NCBI GenBank assembly: GCA_964636385.1
Contig: CAZWSC010000004.1
Coordinates: 36,974 to 100,973 of the forward strand
From: CAZWSC01 sp964636385
GTDB taxonomy: Bacteria; Eisenbacteria; RBG-16-71-46; CAIMUX01
Reading direction: 5' to 3'
Length of the DNA stretch: 64,000 nt
Under the pieces are notes generated by a model. It searched no databases, was not told the origin of the DNA, and worked only from the letters and a program-made list of their open reading frames with translations. Of the stretch, positions 52,413-58,533 are shown in pieces. Position 1 is the first letter of the stretch, and each line of letters opens with the position of its first letter. A program made the translations under genes and the position numbers.

Positions 52413-52441
52413 TTGCATGGGATTCAGATGTGCTGTATGAA
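52413..52441 (+). promoter_or_regulatory. Promoter candidate for the 52.5 kb cluster
   Basis: TTGCAT (52413-52418), 17 bp and TATGAA (52436-52441) lie about 85 bp before the first gene. The following 80 bases are unusually AT-rich for this genome (AACGCAAATTTTGCC, a palindrome-like stretch). The 206-bp gap is shared with the divergent gene at 52318. Confidence 0.4.
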
Positions 52442-52524
52442 CTGATGAAGTGGCTGGTAACGCGCAATATCTACTACATTAACGCAAATTTTGCCATTTA
52501 GATATCAAATCTGGAGGTCAGGAA

Positions 52525-53646
52525 ATGTCAGGACCGAGACAGGAAATCCTCCGGTTGCTGGCCGAGGGTCGGATTGCGCCCGGGGAGGCGGAGATGCTGC
52601 TGGATGCCCTGGAGGAGGGGCTCGGACGCAAGCCGGCTGCGGATAGTGCTTCTCCATCGGTTGCTGCTCCCCGATCCGTCACCAGGAAGGCAGGCAAAGG
52701 ATCCCGGAAGAAGTCGGCAGCGTCCCCCTCCCAGGGGAAGGCGACCAGGTCGCGAGCCGGCTCCAGGGTACCTGTCACTGGGCGATCTCCGGGCCGCCAG
52801 GCTGGTCGGAAGGCATGCTCCAGGCCGACCACGCGCCGGACGGAAACCGTCACCGGGAAACCTTCATCGAAAGCGCCGGGTCCTGGCAAGCGGCCGACGA
52901 AGGGCCCCGCCGCTCCGGCAGAGATGGATGTTCAGCCGCGTCTTCGGAACGGGGCGCGTGCCGCATCCACGCCGGCCACATCCGGAGATGACGGCTGTGC
53001 CGGGGCCGGTCGGGCGTGGGATCTGCCACCGGGGTCGACTCTCCGCATCGGTCCGCCCAGGGGCGGTTCGAGCGTCCCGGCTGGTCTGGGTCTTCGGGGT
53101 GTGGATGGAAACCGAGTGCGCATCTACAGGGGCGCCGGCGCGGAGCTGCGGGCGGGCGAGGCCGGTTCCTTCGACCTCATCTGGGATGAGGGTATTCTCA
53201 TTCTCGACATCCCAAGGGATCTCGGAGGGCTAGAGATCCTGGAGATCCAGGGGAAGGTGACCCTTCTGCAGTACGCAGGCCCATTCGCCATCGAGGGGCT
53301 GGCCGGATCCCTGAGTGCAGGACCAGTCAGATCGCCATTCAGGATACGCAGGGTCGGAGGGGACATAGATCTTGATACCCTCTCCCTGCAGGGGGGGCTA
53401 TCCACCATTGCAGACGTGGGAGGAGATGTTCGTGTCATGGCCACCAGGGATGCATCATTCAGCGTCAGGGCTTCCTCGCTCTCCGGGCAGGTTGCTTTCG
53501 GAAGGACGATTGCGGTCGATTCCGGCGATCCGGGCAGGCGCAGGGGTGTCTGGAGGCTGGGGTCGGGGGCCGGCCAGCTAAACATAACCGGTGTCAAGGG
53601 CTGGATCCGCCTGTTCCAGGATTCCGATTCGGGGGAGGAGCAATGA
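52525..53646 (+). CDS. SHOCT-like N-terminus plus beta-repeat protein
   Basis: The 373-residue protein begins with a short helical module, RQEILRLLAEGRIAPGEAEMLLDALEEG (about 5-33), of the type that precedes YvlB/LiaX-like envelope-stress proteins. A basic, Ser/Lys/Arg-rich linker (about 40-160) is followed by a C-terminal domain of short beta strands (about 185-365), in the style of YvlB or DUF4097 adhesin-like repeats. No signal peptide or membrane helix is seen. Its stop overlaps the DUF2089 start. The DUF2089 protein ends with a copy of the same helical module, so the two may interact. Function is not known; an envelope-stress role is inferred from relatives. Confidence 0.75.
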   Translation: MSGPRQEILRLLAEGRIAPGEAEMLLDALEEGLGRKPAADSASPSVAAPRSVTRKAGKGSRKKSAASPSQGKATRSRAGSRVPVTGRSPGRQAGRKACSRPTTRRTETVTGKPSSKAPGPGKRPTKGPAAPAEMDVQPRLRNGARAASTPATSGDDGCAGAGRAWDLPPGSTLRIGPPRGGSSVPAGLGLRGVDGNRVRIYRGAGAELRAGEAGSFDLIWDEGILILDIPRDLGGLEILEIQGKVTLLQYAGPFAIEGLAGSLSAGPVRSPFRIRRVGGDIDLDTLSLQGGLSTIADVGGDVRVMATRDASFSVRASSLSGQVAFGRTIAVDSGDPGRRRGVWRLGSGAGQLNITGVKGWIRLFQDSDSGEEQ

Positions 53647-54014
53647 GGCTTCCACGCCTTTGTCCTGCCTGCGGCTCGAATCTGGAGATAACCGATCTCC
53701 TGTGCCCGGGATGCTCATCGCACCTCGAGGGGCGCTTTTCACCGTGCCGCTTCTGCTCTCTGGATGAATCCGAGCAGGATCTGCTGGCGAGGTTTGTCCT
53801 CGCCCGCGGCAACAAGAAGGCGCTGGAACGCGAGTTCGGAGTCTCCTATGCTACTGTCCGTTCGAGGGTGGATCGTCTCCGGATCCGCCTTCTCCAATCC
53901 GGGCCGGGTTCGGGGAACTCCGACAGCGCCATGGACGTTCTGGCCGACCTTCGTGCAGGCAGGATAGACGCGGCGGAGGCCGCCCGGCGCCTGCGCCGCG
54001 GTGGCGGGAGGTGA
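53643..54014 (+). CDS. DUF2089 zinc-ribbon/HTH protein
   Basis: The 123-residue protein has an N-terminal zinc ribbon (Cys7/Cys10 in CPAC, Cys21/Cys24 in CPGC, plus CRFC), then a helix-turn-helix of sigma-region-4 type (ARGNKKALEREFGVSYATVRSRVDRL, about 54-79). It ends with DVLADLRAGRIDAAEAARRLRRG, a short helical module resembling the N-terminus of the preceding protein. DUF2089 proteins are putative transcription regulators often beside YvlB-like genes. The start codon overlaps the upstream stop by 4 bp and its stop overlaps the next start (GTGA). Confidence 0.88.
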   Translation: MRLPRLCPACGSNLEITDLLCPGCSSHLEGRFSPCRFCSLDESEQDLLARFVLARGNKKALEREFGVSYATVRSRVDRLRIRLLQSGPGSGNSDSAMDVLADLRAGRIDAAEAARRLRRGGGR

Positions 54015-55105
54015 CCGAGTCAATGGAAGTCCCTGATCAGGCCAAGTACGGATCGGGCACGCTCTGGGCGGGTGTTCTGGCAGCAGAGCGGAAGAGGATA
54101 CTGGCTGCTTCCGGATGGGAGCGTGAACCTGAACGGCGCGAGGTGCTGCAGGAACTTATTCAGGAGCACACCAGGAGAATATACCTTCACACCTATACGG
54201 AGACTCGAAAGAGAGCTTCGGCGCTGGACAAGGCCCGCCATGCCCTTCTTCGTGCGGCGAGGTCGCTGTCGCGGATTCCGGAGAGCTGCTCTCTTTCTGC
54301 CTGGATTTTCCTGGATCTTGCGGATCAGATGCGTGCCGAGGCGGAGTGCCCCGAGCCATGGCATGTCTTGTACAAAGCCGAAATCGAGACGGATGCACCC
54401 TGGCTGGATGCGGGGAAGGCCGACGTCGAGTTCGATGCCGCGGCTTTCGAACGCCATCTTGATGCACACCCGCACTGCAGGTTGCTCCTTGATGCCTACA
54501 GGAGGTACCTCGCGCTTCCATCCCAGCTGGACCTGTCCCGTCGCGCGGGTCTTGAACAGGCGAACGAGGATCTTCAGCGATTCCTCTGCGCCCAGTTCTG
54601 CAGGGACGAGCCTGTGGCGGTCGATTCCGGGAGGAACTGGAGGGTGCTCTTCCCACCCTTGAAGATGCGGGTGTCGCGGTGGATCGGGGTGGCAATCGCG
54701 GCAGTTGCAGTTACGCTTGGGGTTCTGTTCATACGGGCCTGGTTCTCAAGGCAGCCGCAATGGACAGAGAGCGAAGCCACAATAGCCTCGAGCCTGCCCG
54801 AACCGGTTCCCCCTACCGGTCTTTCCCCTGCCCCGATGGAAGGATCGATGCTGGAGACGGAGGGTGACTACCTCGTGTTCCGCTGGGACCGCATCCAGGA
54901 AGCCGATGGCTACAGGTTCGCAGTACTTACGGCGAAACTGGATACGGTGTACGTGTCGGCCGTGCAGAGACAGAGCGGAATCAGGGTTCCCGGGGAGACC
55001 ATCCGTGGAACACACGATGGTGGCCACTACCTCTTCCGGGTGGACGGAGTGCGGGAAGGCCAGGTCGTGGCATCCACAGGCCTGAGGCCTTTCCGTCTTC
55101 AGTGA
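54011..55105 (+). CDS. Membrane protein with sigma- and anti-sigma-like traces
   Basis: I cannot name this 364-residue protein. Residues about 45-110 read like a degenerate sigma-70 region 2 (RSLSRIPESCSLSAWIFLDLADQMR). Residues about 150-180 contain ERHLDAHPHCRLLLDAYR, resembling the HxxxxxC part of zf-HC2 anti-sigma domains. One membrane helix follows (about 222-242), then an extracytoplasmic beta-sandwich-like domain with LVFRWDRIQEADGYRFAVLT of fibronectin-III type. The start is a GTG overlapping the DUF2089 stop. The sigma and zf-HC2 likenesses are pattern-based and uncertain. A 227-bp gap without a gene separates it from the true ECF sigma gene. Confidence 0.6.
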   Translation: MTESMEVPDQAKYGSGTLWAGVLAAERKRILAASGWEREPERREVLQELIQEHTRRIYLHTYTETRKRASALDKARHALLRAARSLSRIPESCSLSAWIFLDLADQMRAEAECPEPWHVLYKAEIETDAPWLDAGKADVEFDAAAFERHLDAHPHCRLLLDAYRRYLALPSQLDLSRRAGLEQANEDLQRFLCAQFCRDEPVAVDSGRNWRVLFPPLKMRVSRWIGVAIAAVAVTLGVLFIRAWFSRQPQWTESEATIASSLPEPVPPTGLSPAPMEGSMLETEGDYLVFRWDRIQEADGYRFAVLTAKLDTVYVSAVQRQSGIRVPGETIRGTHDGGHYLFRVDGVREGQVVASTGLRPFRLQ

Positions 55106-55332
55106 CCTGACGGGGGAGTCCCCGCAACTGGCCGGGGCAGACAGACCACAGTGCTGGCTCCCCCCGGCCGGCGGGATGGAGCGAATATGCCCGCCGCGAA
55201 CCTGTATCCGTGATGTGTCTCCATCCGGCGGCTGATTCCGGGAAGCCGCCTGGAAGGCCTGCAGCGGACCGGCCGGATGCAGAAGTCCGGTGGAAGGCCA
55301 CTCACGGAAACGAACCAGGAGTCCTCCCGACA

Positions 55333-55929
55333 ATGGAAACTCAAGCCGTTCCCCTGGTGGACGCTGAAGAGAGAGCCTGGATCCTGTCCTGTCAGAAGGG
55401 CGACCGGCAGGCGTTCGAGCCGATCGTGAGAAGGCACCGGCAGAGGGCTGCTTCCTTTGCCCTGGCATGGACCGGGAACATGGAGGATGCGCTTGATCTG
55501 TCGCAGGAGGCATTCGCCCGCGCTTTCCGCGCGATATCCAGGTTCGATCCCGCCCGGCCTTTCTACCCCTGGCTGCACCGTATCCTGAAGAACCTCTGCC
55601 TCAACCATCTCAGCCGCGCTTACCGGCTCCACGAGATTCCCCTCACTGACGGCCTGGAGAGGGAGGATGCCGCTCCGCGTCCCGATGCCGCGCTCGAACG
55701 CGGGGAGGTCCGCCGTCAGGTGTGGGAGGGGATTCGCAGGCTGGGGGCTCATGACAGGGAGATCCTCATTCTGCGAGAGTTCCAGGGGCTCACCTACTCG
55801 GAGATCGCGGAGGTCCTGGACATCCCTCGCGGTACTGTGATGAGCCGGCTGCACACGGCGCGGCAACGGCTGCGCGGAAATCTTGAACCCTTCATGGCCG
55901 GGCGGTCCGGCGGGAGGGGATCGACATGA
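55333..55929 (+). CDS. ECF RNA polymerase sigma factor
   Basis: The 198-residue sigma factor has region 2 (FEPIVRRHRQRAASFALAWTGNMEDALDLSQEAFARAFRAI) and region 4 (LRELQGLTYSEIAEVLDIPRGTVMSRLHTARQRL-like, read here as ILREFQGLTYSEIAEVL and PRGTVMSRLHTARQRLR). The open frame begins at 55210, but the extra N-terminus is not sigma-like; ATG 55333 is preferred, with a weak, distant GGAG. Its stop overlaps the anti-sigma start by 4 bp, the standard ECF sigma/anti-sigma pairing. The target promoters are not visible; the 52.5 kb cluster is the obvious candidate. Confidence 0.93.
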   Translation: METQAVPLVDAEERAWILSCQKGDRQAFEPIVRRHRQRAASFALAWTGNMEDALDLSQEAFARAFRAISRFDPARPFYPWLHRILKNLCLNHLSRAYRLHEIPLTDGLEREDAAPRPDAALERGEVRRQVWEGIRRLGAHDREILILREFQGLTYSEIAEVLDIPRGTVMSRLHTARQRLRGNLEPFMAGRSGGRGST

Positions 55930-56369
55930 ACGACGACGTGAGAATCCGGATCAGCGGCTACCTGGATGGCGAACTGGACGCAGAGGAGCGTCTGGCGTTC
56001 GAGCGGGAGCTGGAGACGAATCCGCAGCTGGCCCGGGAGTTCGAGGATACGAAGGCGATGAAGGAGATCACAGACGCCATGAAAATGCGGGACTTCCCCG
56101 ATCGGGTCTGGGAGCGGTACTGGGAGGGGACCTACAACAGGCTGGAGCGCCGCGTGGGCTGGATCCTCCTGTCGATCGGCGCCATGATACTTGCGGCGGC
56201 CGGGCTCTACCAGATCGCCCTTGCGCTGTTCCGTGACAGCGTAGAACCTCTCTGGCTGCGAGTTGCCGTGGGCTCTGCATGTGCGGGGGCCGCGGTTCTC
56301 TTTGTATCGGTGCTGAGGGAACGGCTGTTCCTCAGGAAGCGTGATCCATACCGGGAGATCCAACGATGA
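55926..56369 (+). CDS. Anti-sigma factor, membrane-anchored
   Basis: The 147-residue protein has a cytoplasmic start of zf-HC2/RsiW type lacking the Cys/His zinc ligands (ISGYLDGELDAEERLAFERELETNPQL, about 9-36). Two membrane helices follow (about 77-100 and 112-128) and a short basic end. The YLDGELD pattern is typical of anti-sigma N-termini that bind ECF sigma factors. It overlaps both neighbours by 4 bp. The two-helix form differs from the usual single-span anti-sigma, so regulated proteolysis by a site-1/site-2 pair is less certain. Confidence 0.85.
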   Translation: MNDDVRIRISGYLDGELDAEERLAFERELETNPQLAREFEDTKAMKEITDAMKMRDFPDRVWERYWEGTYNRLERRVGWILLSIGAMILAAAGLYQIALALFRDSVEPLWLRVAVGSACAGAAVLFVSVLRERLFLRKRDPYREIQR

Positions 56370-56680
56370 TCCTGTCGACCATGAATGATGTGCCGGGGCG
56401 GGAAATCTCAGGAACGCTGGGGCTGGTTCGGGGAAACACCATCCGGGCGCGACACGTAGGCCGGGACCTGGTGGCCACCATGCGCAATCTGGTGGGCGGG
56501 GAGATCACGGAGTACACGAAGCTCATGGGCGAGAGCCGCGAGCAGGCGGTGGACCGGATGATCGCCGAGGCAGAGCGTATGGGCGCCGACGCAATAGTCG
56601 CCATACGATTCAGTACCGCGGAGGTAATGGGAAGCGCCGCCGAGATCCTGGCCTACGGAACCGCTGTCCGCCTCAGGTAG
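56366..56680 (+). CDS. ybjQ: YbjQ/UPF0145 family protein
   Basis: The 104-residue protein matches the YbjQ family throughout: STMNDVPGREISGTLGLVRGNTIRARHVGRDL, then the helix VDRMIAEAERMGADAIVAIRFSTAEV and the end EILAYGTAVRLR. YbjQ proteins form pentameric rings and have been called heavy-metal-binding, but their role is not settled. The start overlaps the anti-sigma stop by 4 bp, so it belongs to the sigma operon. Length is as usual for the family. Confidence 0.93.
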   Translation: MILSTMNDVPGREISGTLGLVRGNTIRARHVGRDLVATMRNLVGGEITEYTKLMGESREQAVDRMIAEAERMGADAIVAIRFSTAEVMGSAAEILAYGTAVRLR

Positions 56681-56761
56681 GAGACGCGGTTCCTGCCTGA
56701 CCGGCCCTGATGAGGCGGGCAGGGCTTGCTGTCACAGCTCCGCCGTGGAGGATTTGCCCGC

Positions 56762-57586
56762 ATGTCGCTCTCTCTGATACCAGCCATCCTTCTTCTGCTC
56801 CTGTTGGCCGGGGATTCTCGTGCGAAGAGCCTGGACATCCCGGTCCGGGGCGCGGGGATCAGCTTCGGCAACTCCGAGGAGTTCGACGGCCTTCGCTTCA
56901 ACTTGCGCGACAGAGAGGTGCGCCGCTTGCGCGGACTCAACGTCACCTTCTGGAGGGCTGAGGAGAGCGAGGAGGCAAGGGTCCACGGTGTCTCGCTGGG
57001 GATGATGCCGCAGGCCGGAGTCCTGAACGGGCTGCATCTGGGAGTTGGCGCCGTGGCGGCTGAGAAGCGACTTGCAGGCATTGCGGCAGGCGGTCTTGGC
57101 GCAGCCGTTGGCGAGGACCTCAGGGGCATTGCGTTCGGAGGGCTTGGTGTCGGAGTGGGCGAGGATGCCCGGGGGATTGTCGCAGGCGGTCTCGGCGCAG
57201 GCGTCGGCGGGAATCTCACGGGGATTGCCGCAGGCGGGGTGGGCCTGGGCTGTGGAGGCACGGCGCGCGGCCTGCTGGCCGGCGGCATCGGCGTGGGTGT
57301 CAGGAAGGTGAATGGCGTGATGATCGGGGGCCTCGTGACGGCAAGCGATGCCGTCAGTGGCGCCGCTCTCTCGGGCGGAGTGGTCCACATCCAGGCGGAC
57401 GGCGCACTGACAGGATTGTCCGCCAGTCCGTTCAACCGCGTGCAGGGGAGGATGACCGGTGTCTCTGTCGGGATTCTGAACTACGCCCGCACTCTGAGAG
57501 GGGTGCAGCTGGGAGTAGTGAACATCGTCCGCGAAAACCGCGCGCCCTTCCGTGTACTGCCGCTGATCAACCTGCGTCTGAGCTGA
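56762..57586 (+). CDS. Exported glycine-rich repeat protein
   Basis: The 274-residue protein has a clear signal peptide (MSLSLIPAILLLLLLAGDSRA). After a lead of about 85 residues comes a run of five near-perfect 16-residue repeats of the form GIAAGGLGxxVGEDxR (about 106-184), then shorter decaying copies (GVMIGGLVTAS, GVSVGILNYAR, GVQLGVVNIV). The repeat would fold as a beta-helix or beta-solenoid on the outer surface. Similar GxxxGxxN-style proteins are seen beside sigma/anti-sigma genes in FCB genomes but have no known function. GGAGG lies 10 bp before ATG 56762; a longer frame from 56726 lacks a site. Confidence 0.7.
   Translation: MSLSLIPAILLLLLLAGDSRAKSLDIPVRGAGISFGNSEEFDGLRFNLRDREVRRLRGLNVTFWRAEESEEARVHGVSLGMMPQAGVLNGLHLGVGAVAAEKRLAGIAAGGLGAAVGEDLRGIAFGGLGVGVGEDARGIVAGGLGAGVGGNLTGIAAGGVGLGCGGTARGLLAGGIGVGVRKVNGVMIGGLVTASDAVSGAALSGGVVHIQADGALTGLSASPFNRVQGRMTGVSVGILNYARTLRGVQLGVVNIVRENRAPFRVLPLINLRLS
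57077..57313 (+). repeat. 48-bp tandem coding repeat
   Basis: Four 48-bp units and one 45-bp unit encode the 16-residue glycine-rich repeats of the exported protein. The DNA is conserved as well as the protein (GGGATTGCCGCAGGCGGNNTGGGC-like units, shown here only in part), so the units probably expanded recently by slippage or unequal exchange. Confidence 0.8.
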
Positions 57587-57619
57587 TTACCGGGCTCGCC
57601 GGCGAGACCGGAGTGTGTG

Positions 57620-58291
57620 ATGCCACAGACTTTCACCGATGAAGCCAGGAAGGCGATCGGCAGGCTGTTGGACTCCATCCTGTCTCATCCCTTCCTGCGC
57701 GAGCTGTCCGACGGCAGTCTGTCAGTCGAGCGGTTTGCGAGGTACCTGATCCAGGATTCGTACTACCTGGTCGGGTTCTCCCAGGCCCTGAGCCTGGCCT
57801 CGGTACGGGCAGAGGATCCCGCTGAGGTGGCTCTCCACCGCATGGCGTCGGCAGACGCCATGGAGGTGGAGCGGGCACTGCACCTGCAGTTCTTCAGGCG
57901 ATTCGGGGTCGCGGATGATGCTGTCCGGCGAGCATTTCCGAACCCGGTGTGTTCCGCCTACGTCGACTTTCTGCTGGCCCTCGCGTACCACCACCCCTAT
58001 CCGCTGCTGATCGCCGGAGTTCTCCCGTGCAACTGGATCTACCTGGAGGTGGGCAAGGTCCTCAACCGGGATGCCGGGCCCCAGAACCCCTTCCTGGCCT
58101 GGATCGAGGCCTACTCTGCAAAGCCCTTTGCCGATCTTGTCAGCTCGTACGTGAACCTGGCCGACCGAATCGCAGAGGGCCAGACAGAGGCGATGCGCGG
58201 CAGGATGCTGGACAACTTCGTGAAGGGCGCCCGCCTGGAGTACCTCTTCTGGGATGCCGCGTACAGAGGGGCTGAGTGGCCGCCGCTCTGA
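57620..58291 (+). CDS. tenA: TenA-family thiaminase/HMP salvage protein
   Basis: TenA enzymes hydrolyse aminopyrimidine derivatives in thiamin salvage; one subfamily acts on aminomethyl-HMP. The 223-residue protein shows the family marks: HPFLRELSDGSLSVERFARYLIQDSYYL, the active-site Cys in AGVLPCNWIYLEVGK, YSAKPFADLVSSYVNLAD and EYLFWDAAY near the end. A GTG 3 bp upstream is a less likely start. It is the last gene of the sigma cluster and has no thiamin genes nearby, so it may simply be co-expressed. No THI-box riboswitch is seen. Confidence 0.9.
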   Translation: MPQTFTDEARKAIGRLLDSILSHPFLRELSDGSLSVERFARYLIQDSYYLVGFSQALSLASVRAEDPAEVALHRMASADAMEVERALHLQFFRRFGVADDAVRRAFPNPVCSAYVDFLLALAYHHPYPLLIAGVLPCNWIYLEVGKVLNRDAGPQNPFLAWIEAYSAKPFADLVSSYVNLADRIAEGQTEAMRGRMLDNFVKGARLEYLFWDAAYRGAEWPPL

Positions 58292-58446
58292 CCTGGGGCC
58301 ATGGTTCATCACCCCCATGGCGCACCGCCTGCCGCAGGTGTCGGGAAATCGTCGATTGAGCCGCTGACAGGGACGGATCCGGGCAGGAACAGATGCAATC
58401 ATGGGTCCACCAGGCTCAGGCTGCAGACGTGACGATCCTGATGTGG

Positions 58447-58452
58447 TAAAAT
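58447..58452 (+). promoter_or_regulatory. -10 element of the carboxypeptidase gene
   Basis: TAAAAT in GTGGTAAAATCGG lies 81 bp before the start codon and resembles the extended -10 words at 7665 and 45311. The -35 region is weak. Confidence 0.4.
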
Positions 58453-58533
58453 CGGCAACCGGGGTGAGTACGCCTGTTGCCCAGTTCCCGCACCCCGTAA
58501 CCGCTCACACCAGTCCAGGATCAGGAGGATGCC

